From contig NC_009719.1 in the NCBI RefSeq assembly GCF_000017565.1, forward strand, positions 1,798,001-1,862,000: a DNA stretch of 64,000 nt, in the 5' to 3' direction. The notes under the pieces are model-generated. The model made no database searches, was not told the origin of the DNA, and worked only from the letters and a program-made list of their open reading frames with translations. Origin of the DNA: Parvibaculum lavamentivorans DS-1 (lineage in GTDB: Bacteria > Pseudomonadota > Alphaproteobacteria > Parvibaculales > Parvibaculaceae). The position numbers and the translations under genes were made by a program. Of the stretch, positions 53,167 to 63,298 are shown piece after piece (the first letter of the stretch is position 1; every line of letters begins with the position of its first letter).

Positions 53167-53799
53167 ATGAATTCTACCTCGGACCGGATTCTCCATCTGC
53201 TCAAGCGGAATGGCGCCCAGACAGCGGACATGCTGGGCGAGGCGCTGGAAATGACGTCCATGGGTGTCCGGCGGCATCTCGATACGCTGTCGGAGAACGG
53301 CGTGATCGAGAATTACGATCAGATCGAAGGCGTGGGTCGGCCGCGGAAGTTCTGGCAACTGACCCCGAAAGGGCATGGCCGGTTTCCCGACGCTCATGCC
53401 GATCTCACGGTGAAGATGATCGGCGATATCCGCCGCGTCTTCGGCGAGGAGGGGTTGGATCGCCTCATCGCCGAGCGTGAACGGGATATGCGGCTTCTCT
53501 ATGAGGGTGCGACGCGCAAGGCTCTGCTTGCCGAGCGCGTCGAGGCGCTGGCGGAGCTGCGGGCGCGCGACGGGTACATGGCGCGGGTCGAGAGAGACGG
53601 CGACGATCTTCTTCTGATCGAGGATCATTGCCCCATCTGCGCCGCCGCCACGGCCTGTCAGGGCTTCTGCCGGTCGGAACTGTCGATTTTCCGCATGGTG
53701 CTGGGGCCGGATGCTGTCGTCGAGCGCGACGAATATCTGCTCGATGGCGGAAGGCGCTGCAGCTACAGGATTTCCGCCAGGGCAGCGTCCGGCAGCTAG
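53167..53799 (+). CDS. SufR-like winged-helix regulator with Cys-rich Fe-S binding motif
   Basis: This 210-residue protein has an N-terminal winged helix ([20 protein letters not shown], then [16 protein letters not shown]; residues 8-45) and a wing [12 protein letters not shown]. The C-terminal half has [19 protein letters not shown] near residues 155-173 and GGRRCSYRI near 198-206. The spacing recalls the Cys ligands of the [4Fe-4S] regulator SufR. It probably senses iron, redox or NO and controls itself and the divergent MFS gene; that is inferred. The stop overlaps the end of cobT by 4 bp. Confidence 0.85.
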   Translation: MNSTSDRILHLLKRNGAQTADMLGEALEMTSMGVRRHLDTLSENGVIENYDQIEGVGRPRKFWQLTPKGHGRFPDAHADLTVKMIGDIRRVFGEEGLDRLIAERERDMRLLYEGATRKALLAERVEALAELRARDGYMARVERDGDDLLLIEDHCPICAAATACQGFCRSELSIFRMVLGPDAVVERDEYLLDGGRRCSYRISARAASGS

Positions 53800-55712
53800 C
53801 GGAAGGCGCGTGCCGCGCGCGCTCCGCCACCGGCCTTTTTCGGCCCCAGTTGTCCACGGGCTTTCAATTCGCCTCGGCGCAATGTCGCTTCGTCGTCGAA
53901 AAGTTCGGCGAGCTTTTCGGTCATCGCGCCGCCGAGCTGCTCGGCATCGACGATGGTCACGGCGCGGCGATAGTAGCGCGTCACGTCATGGCCGATGCCG
54001 ATGGCGATCAGTTCGACCGGCGAGCGGTTTTCGATCTGGTCGATGACGCTTCTCAGGTGCTTTTCCAGATAGTTTCCGGCGTTCACCGACAGCGTCGAAT
54101 CGTCGACCGGCGCGCCATCCGAAATCACCATCAGAATGCGGCGCTGCTCCGGCCGCGCGAGCAGCCGGTTATGCGCCCAGATCAGCGCCTCGCCGTCGAT
54201 ATTCTCCTTCAGCAATCCTTCGCGCATCATCAGGCCGAGGTTGCGCCGCGCGCGCCTCCAGGGGCTGTCCGCCGCCTTGTAGATGATATGCCGGAGATCG
54301 TTCAGGCGGCCCGGCTGCGCGGGTTTTCCTTCGGCGAGCCACCGCTCGCGGGATTGCCCACCCTTCCAGGCGCGTGTGGTGAAGCCGAGGATTTCCACTT
54401 TCACGCCGCAGCGTTCGAGCGTCCGCGCCAGAATATCGGCACACATCGCCGCGACCGTAATCGGCCGTCCGCGCATCGACCCTGAATTGTCGAGCAGCAG
54501 CGTCACGACGGTGTCGCGGAAATTCGTATCGTGTTCGACCTTGAAGGCAAGCGGCTGCATCGGGTCCACGACGGCGCGCGTCAGGCGCCCTGCATCCAGA
54601 ATGCCCTCCTCGAGATCGAACTCCCATGTCCGGTTCTGCTGCGCGAGAAGGCGGCGCTGCAGGCGGTTTGCGAGCCGCGAGACGACGCCCTGCATCTGCT
54701 GCAATTGCTGATCGAGATATTGCCGCAGCCGCGACAGTTCATCGATGTCGCAGAGATCCTCCGCCATGATGACTTCGTCGAATTGCGGCGTGAAAATCTT
54801 GTAGGAGAGCCGGTTGCGGTCGTCGCCCTGCTGGTTCGGCCGCCACGGCTGGTTGCCCTCGCTCGTCTCGTCCGTGTCGCCGTCCATCGGCGCGTCGTCG
54901 GATTCGACCTCGACGGTCTGCTCGTCGCCTTCCTCGCCTTCGCCTTCCGAATATTCGACCTGGTCGGCGGAAGCGCCTTCGGGCTGTTCGGCTTCGCCGG
55001 ACTGGCTCTGGTCGGAGCTGTCCTCGCTGTCGCCTTCCTGCTCGTCGGCATCGTCCGAAGACTGGTCGGGTGCTTCGCCCAGTTCGTCGCCCATGTCGAG
55101 ATCGACGAGGATGTCGCGTGTGGCGCGCGCAAAGGCCGCCTGATCCTCGATCAGGTCTTGAAGCCGGTCGAGGTCGGAGCCCGCCTTCTCCTCGATCCAG
55201 GGGCGCCACTGGTCGAGGAGCTTCTGCGCCGATTGCGGCGGTGCTTCGCCCGTCAGCTTCTCGCGCACCATCAGCGCGACGGCTTCGGAAAGCGGCGCTT
55301 CCTCGCGTGAGGTGATGCGATCATAGCCGCGCGCGGCGCAGCGCTGTTCGAGGGCGGCGGTCAGGTTCTGGGAAACGCCGGCCATCTGGTTGGCGCCGAT
55401 CGCCTCGCAGCGTGCCTGCTCGACAGCGTCGAAGACCGCCAGCGCATTGCCGCCTTCGGGCTGATAATTCGCGTTCAGTTTCTCGTCGTGATGGGCGAGG
55501 CGGAGAGCATAGGCGTCCGAGACGCCGCGTACCTGCGCCACTTCTTCGGGCGGCAGGGTGCGGCTCGGCAGGGGCAGCCGCGCGCGCAGGCCGCGCAGGC
55601 CCGGCGCTTCCGTTCCAAAGCTGACATTGAGCTCCGGCTGTTCCGCGATCGTGCGCATCGTCATCGTGAGCGCACGCTTGAACGGTTCGACGGGGCTTTC
55701 CTTCGACTTCAT
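53796..55712 (-). CDS. cobT: Cobaltochelatase subunit CobT
   Basis: This 638-residue protein is the vWA-containing subunit of aerobic cobalt chelatase, which inserts Co2+ into hydrogenobyrinic a,c-diamide with CobN and CobS. An acidic low-complexity linker rich in Asp/Glu/Ser covers about residues 205-290. The vWA MIDAS motif [11 protein letters not shown] lies near 404-414. The N-terminal part has [21 protein letters not shown], as in known CobT. It lies 37 bp downstream of cobS, so they are an operon; cobN is not in the window. Confidence 0.96.
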   Translation of the reverse strand: MKSKESPVEPFKRALTMTMRTIAEQPELNVSFGTEAPGLRGLRARLPLPSRTLPPEEVAQVRGVSDAYALRLAHHDEKLNANYQPEGGNALAVFDAVEQARCEAIGANQMAGVSQNLTAALEQRCAARGYDRITSREEAPLSEAVALMVREKLTGEAPPQSAQKLLDQWRPWIEEKAGSDLDRLQDLIEDQAAFARATRDILVDLDMGDELGEAPDQSSDDADEQEGDSEDSSDQSQSGEAEQPEGASADQVEYSEGEGEEGDEQTVEVESDDAPMDGDTDETSEGNQPWRPNQQGDDRNRLSYKIFTPQFDEVIMAEDLCDIDELSRLRQYLDQQLQQMQGVVSRLANRLQRRLLAQQNRTWEFDLEEGILDAGRLTRAVVDPMQPLAFKVEHDTNFRDTVVTLLLDNSGSMRGRPITVAAMCADILARTLERCGVKVEILGFTTRAWKGGQSRERWLAEGKPAQPGRLNDLRHIIYKAADSPWRRARRNLGLMMREGLLKENIDGEALIWAHNRLLARPEQRRILMVISDGAPVDDSTLSVNAGNYLEKHLRSVIDQIENRSPVELIAIGIGHDVTRYYRRAVTIVDAEQLGGAMTEKLAELFDDEATLRRGELKARGQLGPKKAGGGARAARAFR

Positions 55713-55749
55713 GGCGTAATCAATCGCTCAGCGGTCGCGAGCTGCCTTA

Positions 55750-56745
55750 TCAGGCGACCTTGATGTTCGCTGCGGAGTCCGGGAGGTCCTGACCGAAGCA
55801 GCGCTGATAGAACTCCGCGACAGTCGGGCGTTCCAGTTCGTCGCACTTGTTGAGGAAGGTCACGCGGAATGCGAAACCGACATCGCCACCGAAAATCTTC
55901 GCGTTCTCGGCCCAGGTGAGCACCGTGCGCGGGCTCATGACGGTCGAGATGTCGCCATTGATGAAGGCGGAGCGCGTGAGGTCGGCGACGCGGACCATGG
56001 CGTCGATCTGCTTGCGGCCTTCTTCCGTCTCATAGCTCTTCATCTTGGAGAGCATGATGTTCACTTCTTCGGCGTGCGGCAGATAGTTCAGCGTGGTCAC
56101 GATGTTCCAGCGGTCCATCTGACCCTGGTTGATCTGCTGCGTGCCGTGATAGAGGCCGGATGTGTCGCCGAGGCCGACGGTGTTTGCCGTCGCGAAGAGG
56201 CGGAAAGCCGGGTGCGGGCGGATGACGCGGTTCTGGTCGAGCAGCGTCAGCTTGCCCGAGGCTTCGAGCACGCGCTGGATCACGAACATCACGTCCGGGC
56301 GGCCGGCGTCATACTCGTCGAACACGAGCGCGACCGGGTGCTGCAGCGCCCAGGGCAGGATGCCTTCGCGGAATTCAGTGACCTGCTTGCCTTCCTTCAG
56401 CACGATCGCGTCCTTGCCGACAAGGTCGATACGGCTGATATGGCTGTCGAGGTTGATGCGGATACAGGGCCAGTTGAGGCGGGCGGCGACCTGTTCGATA
56501 TGGGTCGACTTGCCGGTGCCGTGATAGCCCTGAACGATCACGCGGCGGTTGAAGGCGAAGCCGGCCAGCAGCGCGAGCGTCGTGTCCTTGTCGAACAGGT
56601 AGTCCGGGTCGAAATCCGGCACATACTCGTTCGGCTCCGAAAAGGCCGGCACTTCCATGTCCAGATCGATTTTGAACGTCTCGCGGACGGACACTTTCTT
56701 GTCCGGGAGATTCTCCGACATGCCGTTTCTCGCTTCGAAGCTCAT
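55750..56745 (-). CDS. cobS: Cobaltochelatase AAA+ subunit CobS
   Basis: This 331-residue MoxR-type AAA+ ATPase has Walker [10 protein letters not shown] near residues 75-83, Walker [16 protein letters not shown] near 139-153, and sensor 1 [11 protein letters not shown] near 183-193. It drives cobalt insertion with CobT and CobN. ATG 56745 follows GGAAGTAGG; ATG 56721 is in frame. It is followed by cobT, and upstream on the same strand is the DnaJ-domain gene, a gene order conserved in alphaproteobacteria. Confidence 0.96.
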   Translation of the reverse strand: MSFEARNGMSENLPDKKVSVRETFKIDLDMEVPAFSEPNEYVPDFDPDYLFDKDTTLALLAGFAFNRRVIVQGYHGTGKSTHIEQVAARLNWPCIRINLDSHISRIDLVGKDAIVLKEGKQVTEFREGILPWALQHPVALVFDEYDAGRPDVMFVIQRVLEASGKLTLLDQNRVIRPHPAFRLFATANTVGLGDTSGLYHGTQQINQGQMDRWNIVTTLNYLPHAEEVNIMLSKMKSYETEEGRKQIDAMVRVADLTRSAFINGDISTVMSPRTVLTWAENAKIFGGDVGFAFRVTFLNKCDELERPTVAEFYQRCFGQDLPDSAANIKVA

Positions 56746-56885
56746 CCTTGGCCTACTTCCGTACTTAAGATGTTCAGGACCGGCCGTATCGGGACCGGCT
56801 ATTCAAATATGTGTGCGGCACGATGTTTCGGGCCGCGAACCGTCCGGATGGACGTCTCTCCTAGCCTGCCTGTGCGGGCCGCTGC

Positions 56886-57596
56886 CTATGAGCAGTAGCC
56901 GCTTTTCCGGAGGTAATCGTAGGCCTGGATGACCTTGCGCAGACGCTCCTCGGCAGACCTGTCCCCGCCATTGGCGTCCGGGTGGTGCCTTTTTACCAGT
57001 TCCTTATACCGTGCCTTGATCTCATTCAAGGACGCGGATGCCGGGAGGTCCAGCGTGTCGAGCGCCTGTTGCTCCAGTGCACGCGGCTTCCGTCGCGTTT
57101 CGGCCTGCTCGCGCTCGGCGGAGCCCGGGGGTTCGTCAAAAAAGCCAAAGGGATCGCGAAAAGGCGAAGCGCGCCTCATACGGGCCGCAAACGGGGTTCC
57201 GAAGGCGGCATTGGCGGCGTTCACCCCCAAATTCCAGGTCGGGCGGTGGCCGGTCAGGGCGTCCCGCTGGAAAGTGGCGACATCCTCGTCGCTCATGCCC
57301 TTGAAGAAGTCGTAATTCTGGTTGAACTCGCGGATATGGGTTTCGCAGAACCAGACATAGGCGCCCGCCGCGCCTGCTTCCGTGGGCGTGGCCGGCGCGC
57401 GGTCCTTTGGCGCACGGAAAAGCCCGGTCTCGCGGCAGCCGGCCCAGGCGCAATGCTTCGGCGCCTCCTCCCGCTTCATCCTGCGGACATGCGGCGGCTG
57501 TTCCACGCCACGCCGCTTGCGCGGGGCGATCCTGATCGAATCGAAATATTTCGAGGTCAACTTCACGCTCAAATTATGGGTTGGCGGCGCCGGCAA
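56886..57596 (-). CDS. DnaJ-domain protein
   Basis: This 236-residue protein has a C-terminal J domain near residues 178-236 with LDLPASASLNEIKARYKELV and the HPD motif in KRHHPDANGGD. The N-terminal half has HCAWAGCRETGLFRAPK and YVWFCETHIREFNQNYDFF, with Cys/His pairs that could bind metal. It stimulates a DnaK-type chaperone. The start is unclear: TTG 57596 is used; GTG 57566 is a shorter in-frame option that begins just before SKYFDSIRI. It is divergent from bolA. Confidence 0.87.
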   Translation of the reverse strand: MPAPPTHNLSVKLTSKYFDSIRIAPRKRRGVEQPPHVRRMKREEAPKHCAWAGCRETGLFRAPKDRAPATPTEAGAAGAYVWFCETHIREFNQNYDFFKGMSDEDVATFQRDALTGHRPTWNLGVNAANAAFGTPFAARMRRASPFRDPFGFFDEPPGSAEREQAETRRKPRALEQQALDTLDLPASASLNEIKARYKELVKRHHPDANGGDRSAEERLRKVIQAYDYLRKSGYCS

Positions 57597-57649
57597 AACA
57601 AGGAAGCATGGCGCGCGCAGTGTTAACGAATAGCGTATCGGAGTGTTGC

Positions 57650-57928
57650 ATGTCCGTCGCGGAAACCATACGCCGCAAGTTGGAAGCCGCCCTTCTGCCC
57701 GAGCGGCTGGAGATTGTGGACGAGTCGCATCTTCACAAGGGACATGCCGGTCACCGCCCGGGCGTCGAGACGCATTTCAAGGTGACGGTGGTCTCCGCCG
57801 GTTTCGCCGGCAAGTCGCGGGTGGAGCGGCAGCGGCTCATCTCCGCGGCGCTGAAGGAGGAGATGGGAAATCCCATCCACGCCCTCTCCATGAAGACGAT
57901 GACGCCGGAAGAAGCGGCGCGCGCCTGA
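57650..57928 (+). CDS. BolA-family protein
   Basis: This 92-residue protein has the BolA fold: SVAETIRRKLEAALLPERLEI, the invariant His in ESHLHKGHAGH near residues 27-37, and THFKVTVVSAGFAGKSRVER. BolA proteins bind Fe-S clusters with monothiol glutaredoxins. ATG 57650 is preceded by GGAG at about 8 bp. It is 2 bp from the end of the convergent corC-like gene. Confidence 0.92.
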   Translation: MSVAETIRRKLEAALLPERLEIVDESHLHKGHAGHRPGVETHFKVTVVSAGFAGKSRVERQRLISAALKEEMGNPIHALSMKTMTPEEAARA

Positions 57929-57930
57929 TA

Positions 57931-59220
57931 TCAATCCGCCGCGCCTGCCTTGATGCTCCGCGCCGGCGCGATCCGCAACTGGGCGACCTGATTGCGCTGG
58001 CGCCGCAATATCTCGAAGCGGAAGCCGTGGAAGGTGAAGGTCTGCCCGACCTCGGGAATCGTGCGCGCCTCGTGAATGACGAGACCGGCGATGGTCGTTG
58101 CCTCATCGTCCGGCAAAGACCAGTCGAAGGCGCGGTTGATGTCGCGGATCGGCACCGAGCCGTTCACGACGACCGAACCGTCCGGCTGCATCTTCACGCC
58201 CGCCACCTCGATGTCGTGCTCGTCGGAAATATCGCCGACAATTTCCTCCAGAATGTCCTCCAGCGTGATGAGCCCCATCAGCGCGCCATATTCGTCGACC
58301 ACCAGTGCGAAGTGCATCTTGCGGCGCAGGAAGGCGTTGAGCTGGTCCTGAAGCGTCGTCGTGTCGGGCACGAACCACGGCTTTGTCGCGATCGACATGA
58401 TGTCGATGTCGTCCGGCTGCCACCCGGCGCCGGCAAGCGCGCGCAACATGTCCTTGGCATGGAGAATGCCGATGATGTTTTCCTGTTCGTCGCGCCAGAG
58501 CGGTATGCGCGTATGCGGGCTCGCCATCGCCTGCGAAATGATTTCGCGGTTCGGATGCGCGGCGTCGATCATCACGATGTTCTTGCGGTGAACCATGATG
58601 TCGCTCACCTCCAGATCGCGCAGATCGAGAATGCCGCCCAGCATGTCCCGGTCGATCTTCACCACGCTGCCTTCGTGATGATGGAGGTTGATGGCGCCGC
58701 GCAGTTCTTCGTGCGCGGAGAGAACATGCTGGTTCGCGTCGACATTGAGACCAAAGGCGCCAAGCGAATGCCGCACGATGAACTGGACTGCCGCCGTAAT
58801 GGGGCCGAAGAGAACCGTGACGATCCGCAACGCGGGAGAGACGGCCAGCGCCACGCGGTCGGTATTGGTGATGGCGAAGGTCTTCGGCGCTACTTCCGCA
58901 AAAATCAGAACCACCGCGGTCATGACCAGCGTCGCATAGACAACGCCTGCATCGCCGAAAAGCGCGAGGAAAAGGCTCGTGGCCAATGCCGAGGCGAGAA
59001 TGTTCACGAGATTGTTGCCGAGAAGCACCGCGCCTATCAGGCGTTCCCGGTCTTCCGTCAGCCAGAGCACCGTCCGGGCGCGCTTATTTCCCTCTTCCGC
59101 CAGGCGGTGCATCCGCGCGCGCGAGGCGGCGGTAAGCGCCGTCTCCGAACCTGAAAAGAAAGCCGAAAAAAGCAGCAGCAATATGATCGCGCCAAGTATG
59201 ACGCCAAGTCCCATCGACAT
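57931..59220 (-). CDS. CorC/HlyC-family CNNM-type membrane protein
   Basis: This 429-residue protein has a DUF21 (CNNM) transmembrane domain at about residues 1-180, with FSGSETALTAASRARMH and EVAPKTFAITNTDRVA. A CBS pair near 205-330 contains VHRKNIVMID and ILHAKDMLR, and a CorC_HlyC domain follows at 345-425. Such proteins are linked to magnesium or cobalt homeostasis. ATG 59220 follows GGGAGC. It begins 1 bp after the aroB stop, so it is the last gene of aroK-aroB-corC. Confidence 0.93.
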   Translation of the reverse strand: MSMGLGVILGAIILLLLFSAFFSGSETALTAASRARMHRLAEEGNKRARTVLWLTEDRERLIGAVLLGNNLVNILASALATSLFLALFGDAGVVYATLVMTAVVLIFAEVAPKTFAITNTDRVALAVSPALRIVTVLFGPITAAVQFIVRHSLGAFGLNVDANQHVLSAHEELRGAINLHHHEGSVVKIDRDMLGGILDLRDLEVSDIMVHRKNIVMIDAAHPNREIISQAMASPHTRIPLWRDEQENIIGILHAKDMLRALAGAGWQPDDIDIMSIATKPWFVPDTTTLQDQLNAFLRRKMHFALVVDEYGALMGLITLEDILEEIVGDISDEHDIEVAGVKMQPDGSVVVNGSVPIRDINRAFDWSLPDDEATTIAGLVIHEARTIPEVGQTFTFHGFRFEILRRQRNQVAQLRIAPARSIKAGAAD

Positions 59221-59221
59221 G

Positions 59222-60340
59222 TCAGGCGGGCTCCCTTTCCCGCAGCAGAGCGCGCAAGCGGCCGGGATCGACGTCGCGCGTAATGAAGGCATCGCCGATG
59301 CCGCGGGCAAGAATGAAGGTGAGCGTGCCGTCCACAACCTTCTTGTCCTGCCCCATCAGGGCGATCAGGCCGTCCGCATCGGGAAGCGGGCCCTCTATGT
59401 CCGAAAGGCGCGAGGGCAATCCGGCGCGTGCCAGATGCTGGCGCACGCGCGCCGCATCCTGCCCCGTGCAGAAGCCGAGCCGCGCCGAAAGTTCAAAGGC
59501 GAGCGCCATGCCGATGGATACGCCTTCGCCATGCACGAGGCGGTTTGAAAAGCCGGTCGCGGCCTCAAGCGCGTGGCCGAAGGTGTGGCCGAGATTGAGA
59601 AGCGCGCGCACGCCGCCTTCGCGTTCATCCGCGGCAACGATCGCGGCCTTTGCCTCGCAGCTTTTGACGATCGCATGGATACGCGCCTCGACGTCGCCTT
59701 CCTTCAGCCTGTCGAGATTGACTTCGAGCCATTCGAAGAAATCGCGGTCGCCGATCAACCCGTATTTCACGACTTCGGCATAGCCCGCGAGAAACTCCCG
59801 CATCGGCAGTGTCGCCAGCGCGTCCGTGTCCGCGAGCACGAGACGCGGCTGGTGGAAGGCGCCGGCGAGGTTCTTGCCCTGTCTCGTGTTGATGCCGGTT
59901 TTGCCGCCGACGGAGCTGTCCACCTGCGACAACAGCGTGGTCGGTATCTGCGCGAAGTCCACGCCGCGCCTGAGGATGGAGGCCGCGAAGCCGGTCAGGT
60001 CGCCGATCACGCCGCCGCCCAGCGCAATCACGAGGTCGCCGCGTTCGATCCCTTCGCCGAGCAGCCAGTCGGTCAGCTTTTCCAGTTGCGCGAAAGATTT
60101 CGTGCTCTCGCCCGCCGGCAGTTTGATCGCCGAATGACGGATGCCGTTCGCGTCGAGGCTTTTTTCCAGCGCCGGCAGATGCAGCTTGCCCACCGTCTCA
60201 TCGGTCACGATGGCGACGCGGTTGCGCCGGAGCAGCGGCTTCAGATAGGCGCCTGCATTCGCAATAAGGCCGGGTCCGACGAAAATGTCGTAGGCGCGGT
60301 CGCCAAGGGCGACATTCACTTTCTTGATGGTGTCAGTCAT
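59222..60340 (-). CDS. aroB: 3-Dehydroquinate synthase
   Basis: This 372-residue enzyme converts DAHP to 3-dehydroquinate in the shikimate pathway. It has the NAD+ motif IALGGGVIGDLTGFAASI near residues 95-112, TTLLSQVDSSVGGKTGIN near 128-145 and the zinc ligand segment LLNLGHTFGHALE near 244-256. It starts at ATG 60340, 8 bp inside the end of aroK, and corC follows 1 bp after its stop. The three genes are translationally coupled. Confidence 0.97.
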   Translation of the reverse strand: MTDTIKKVNVALGDRAYDIFVGPGLIANAGAYLKPLLRRNRVAIVTDETVGKLHLPALEKSLDANGIRHSAIKLPAGESTKSFAQLEKLTDWLLGEGIERGDLVIALGGGVIGDLTGFAASILRRGVDFAQIPTTLLSQVDSSVGGKTGINTRQGKNLAGAFHQPRLVLADTDALATLPMREFLAGYAEVVKYGLIGDRDFFEWLEVNLDRLKEGDVEARIHAIVKSCEAKAAIVAADEREGGVRALLNLGHTFGHALEAATGFSNRLVHGEGVSIGMALAFELSARLGFCTGQDAARVRQHLARAGLPSRLSDIEGPLPDADGLIALMGQDKKVVDGTLTFILARGIGDAFITRDVDPGRLRALLREREPA

Positions 60341-60959
60341 TTGCGGCTCCGGCATCTGCATGCTCGCCATGCACCGCGCGGAATTCCTCCAGCTTTTCGA
60401 GAATCGCCTCGACGACCGCCTCATGCGGGCCTTCGAGGCTTTCGATAATGATGTCGGCCTCGGCATAGACAGGGTAGCGCTCGTCCATCAGCCGCTTCAT
60501 CGTGGCTCTCGTATCGCCCGTCTGCAGCAGCGGCCGGTCGCCGCGCTTGCCGACGCGTTTGACGAGGACGTCGAGGTCGGCCTTCAGCCAGATCGAAATG
60601 CCTCGCGCCGCCACATTGGCGCGCGTTACCGGGTCCATGAAGGCCCCGCCGCCGGTCGCCAGCACCTGCGGCGCGGCGCCGAGAAGCCGGGCGATCACCC
60701 GGCGCTCCCCGGCCCGGAAGGCGGGTTCGCCATGGCGTTCGAAAATCTCGGGAATGGTCTCGCCCGCCGCTTGCTCTATTTCGGCATCGGCGTCCACGAA
60801 AGCAAGGTCCAGGCGGCGGGCCAGGCGGCGGCCCACCGTGGTCTTTCCGGCGCCCATCAGGCCCACCAGCACGATGGAGCGTTCGGCCAAAGGCACGGGA
60901 GCGAGTATTTCGCCCGCTTCCGACTCAGCCCTTTTCCATTGTCCGCTCTCGCTCGTCAT
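60333..60959 (-). CDS. aroK: Shikimate kinase
   Basis: This 208-residue P-loop kinase phosphorylates shikimate at C3. It has Walker A LVGLMGAGKTTVGRRLA near residues 31-47, the substrate-binding FVDADAEIE near 54-62 and EPAFRAGERRVI, plus ATGGGAF near 99. The lid segment is GDRPLLQTGD. It is slightly longer at the N-terminus than E. coli AroK. It is the first gene of the aroK-aroB-corC operon and is divergent from the small membrane-protein gene. Confidence 0.96.
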   Translation of the reverse strand: MTSESGQWKRAESEAGEILAPVPLAERSIVLVGLMGAGKTTVGRRLARRLDLAFVDADAEIEQAAGETIPEIFERHGEPAFRAGERRVIARLLGAAPQVLATGGGAFMDPVTRANVAARGISIWLKADLDVLVKRVGKRGDRPLLQTGDTRATMKRLMDERYPVYAEADIIIESLEGPHEAVVEAILEKLEEFRAVHGEHADAGAAND

Positions 60960-61201
60960 CCTCTTTCGGCCGCGTTTCTACGGCCTTAACCCTGCTGGTC
61001 TAGTCTCCGGCGGCTGCCCGGCCCGAAAACACGCGATCCTAGACGATTGTTAACATGGTTGCAGCCTGTAGGGGCTGTAGATAAGGCTTTCCGGCGGTTA
61101 CGTCGCGCCCAAATTTTGCCGCAAGCGGGCCCTAAGGCTGAAGGGCTGTCCCGGCGGCATGAACCCGGAGGGCCCCTGGAGGCCCAAAAAGAGGAAGAAT
61201 C

Positions 61202-61345
61202 ATGAGCCGTGCTACCAGCTTTCTTGTCGTCGCCGTCCTTATTCTGGCGGTTTTCGCGGGTGGGCTTTTTTATCTGGACCAGGCCGTCGCGCCTCAGGTT
61301 CAGACTGTGGAGAAGGTTCTCCCCAATGAACAATTCTCGCGTTAA
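61202..61345 (+). CDS. Small single-pass membrane protein, 47 residues
   Basis: The reading frame encodes SRATSFLVVAVLILAVFAGG, then LFYLDQAVAPQVQTVEKVLP, ending NEQFSR. It has one hydrophobic segment at residues 6-24 with a basic start. AGAGGAAGA precedes the ATG at 7 bp. Its last 20 bases overlap the start of the next gene, indicating translational coupling. No family is recognised. It is too short for most gene callers, but the ribosome site and overlap argue that it is real. Confidence 0.75.
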   Translation: MSRATSFLVVAVLILAVFAGGLFYLDQAVAPQVQTVEKVLPNEQFSR

Positions 61346-63281
61346 GTCCGGCCGGCGGCTCGCCGCGGGCTTTGCGCTTTTCGCTTCGATCTCTCTGCCC
61401 GGCGGCCCGGCTTTCGCGCAGGAAGCAAATGTGCTGCAGGCGCCTGAGGGCGCACGGCCGAGCGGTCCCGTGCCGCAATCTCTGGCGGAGCCCTCCGGCA
61501 ATGCTTCTTCGTCAGGCGGCCCCCAGCGCATCGTTCCTTCCGGCTATGGCGCGACCAGTCCGTCCTCCGTCCAGCAGCAGGTGGAGCCTTCCAAACCCTC
61601 GCAATTCTTTCCCACGGGCCAGCAGGCGACGGAGCCAAGTGTCCGTGTCCTGAGCGCCATTCCCGGCAGCGCCAATTCCGGTATCGAAATCGGTTCCTTG
61701 TCGGGCGTCGATGCCGCGAGCGCCGGCCTCATCAGCCAGCAGCAAGGCGGTTTCGGCCCCTCGATGTGGCAGGGTGCCTCGCGGGCGGATATCGATCAGT
61801 ATCTCGCGCGCCTGCCGGTGGCGACCCGCTCTCCGGTCATGAACGACCTGGCACGGCGGCTTCTTCTCACCGGCGCCCAGCCGCCTGAAGGCGGCGGGGG
61901 CACCTCGCTTGTGGCGACAAGGCTCAACCGGCTCGTCGCGGCCGGCGAAACGGAAGCCGCGGTTGAACTCGGCAAGGCGGCCGGAAGTCCGAGAAGTCCG
62001 GCTGTCGCGGCCGGTCTCGCGCAGGCGGCGCTCGCGCAAGGCGATGCCCGGCTCGCCTGCGACGCGCTGAAGGACATTCCGCCGGGTAATGATCCCGCCC
62101 ATGACGCGATGGCCGCTTTCACGGTCAAGCTCAGCAGCTATTGCCAGATATCGGCGGGCAATCCGGAAATAGCGAGCCTCACCGTCGATCTCGCACGGGA
62201 GGAAGGGCTCGACGACGCGCTTTTCTACTCGCTTGCGGGGCAGGCATATGCCGGCATCATGCTGCGCGCGCCGGAGCCGAACAGGCTGAGCATCATCGAT
62301 GCCTCGTTCTACCGGCTCGCGGAGCGCGAGCTTCCCGCCAACGCGGTCGAAATCGCGGAGCCGGCCCTCTTGCCGCAGCTTCTCGCCGATCCCTCCGTTT
62401 CCGATGACATGAAGGTCGCGGCCGCCGAGCGTGCCGCTGCCTATGGCCTCATTCCGGGCCGGGAGCTTGCCGCCTATTACAGCAAGCCGCAGTTCACGCC
62501 GGAACAGATGGCGGGTCTTCTCACATCGGATATCCCCGAAGCCTCGCCGCTGCGGCGTGCGATGATCTATCAGGCAATTGGCGGTGCGGTTGCGGCCGAT
62601 GAGCGGATCCAGCTCTTCAAGCTCGCCTTTGCGACGGCCGAATCGGCAGGCCTCTACTATCCGACCGTTGAAGCACTATATCCTGAGCTTGAGAGTCTGA
62701 CGCCGTCCGACGCGTTGCGGCCACTGGCGCCTGCCGCGACCCGTGCTTTCCTTGCGATCGGCGAGCGCAGCAAGGCGCAGGAATGGTTCTCTCTATTGGC
62801 TTCAGGAGGCCAGATGATCGGTCGCGATGTTCGCGAGCTGTCGGGTCTGATGCGGGTCGCAGGCGGTTCGCCACAGGCTTTCAACAGCGAGCAGGCTTCG
62901 GCGGAAATCATTGCCGATCTGAAATCGGGCGTGAAGTCGACGAAGGTTTATGCCGCGAGCGAGGCAATGTTGCTTGATGCGCTCGGCTTTCAGTTAATGC
63001 CTGCGGTGTGGGAAGCGTTGCTGAATGCGCGCGATGCACTCGGCGGCACGGTGCCGCCCGAGGCTCTTCTCAATCGGTTGCAGGCGGCTGGCCGCAAGGG
63101 CGCGGTCGGCGAAACGGTAATGCTGGCGCTCGATGCGTTGGGCGAAAGCGGTCCGGGGGCGGTCCATCCGAGGGCGGCGGCACAGGCAGCCGCCAGTCTC
63201 AAAGCTGTCAATCTGGAAAACGAGGCCCGGCTTCTCGCGCTTGAAGCTTTGCTAGCACGGAGCAATGCCGGCCGCGGTTGA
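61326..63281 (+). CDS. Large exported protein with helical repeats, unknown function
   Basis: This 651-residue protein has a signal peptide (SGRRLAAGFALFASISL, cleavage after AFAQ near residue 30). A low-complexity Pro/Ser/Gln/Gly-rich stretch covers about 35-140. The rest is Ala/Leu-rich helical sequence with repeats of the form ALAQGDARLACDALKDI, resembling TPR-like solenoids. In related alphaproteobacteria such genes sit between aroK and xerD and are annotated as antifreeze-glycopeptide-like, a label based only on Ala/Thr content. It is coupled to the upstream 47-residue gene. Confidence 0.8.
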   Translation: MNNSRVKSGRRLAAGFALFASISLPGGPAFAQEANVLQAPEGARPSGPVPQSLAEPSGNASSSGGPQRIVPSGYGATSPSSVQQQVEPSKPSQFFPTGQQATEPSVRVLSAIPGSANSGIEIGSLSGVDAASAGLISQQQGGFGPSMWQGASRADIDQYLARLPVATRSPVMNDLARRLLLTGAQPPEGGGGTSLVATRLNRLVAAGETEAAVELGKAAGSPRSPAVAAGLAQAALAQGDARLACDALKDIPPGNDPAHDAMAAFTVKLSSYCQISAGNPEIASLTVDLAREEGLDDALFYSLAGQAYAGIMLRAPEPNRLSIIDASFYRLAERELPANAVEIAEPALLPQLLADPSVSDDMKVAAAERAAAYGLIPGRELAAYYSKPQFTPEQMAGLLTSDIPEASPLRRAMIYQAIGGAVAADERIQLFKLAFATAESAGLYYPTVEALYPELESLTPSDALRPLAPAATRAFLAIGERSKAQEWFSLLASGGQMIGRDVRELSGLMRVAGGSPQAFNSEQASAEIIADLKSGVKSTKVYAASEAMLLDALGFQLMPAVWEALLNARDALGGTVPPEALLNRLQAAGRKGAVGETVMLALDALGESGPGAVHPRAAAQAAASLKAVNLENEARLLALEALLARSNAGRG

Positions 63282-63298
63282 GTAAAGAGGTGAGTTAC

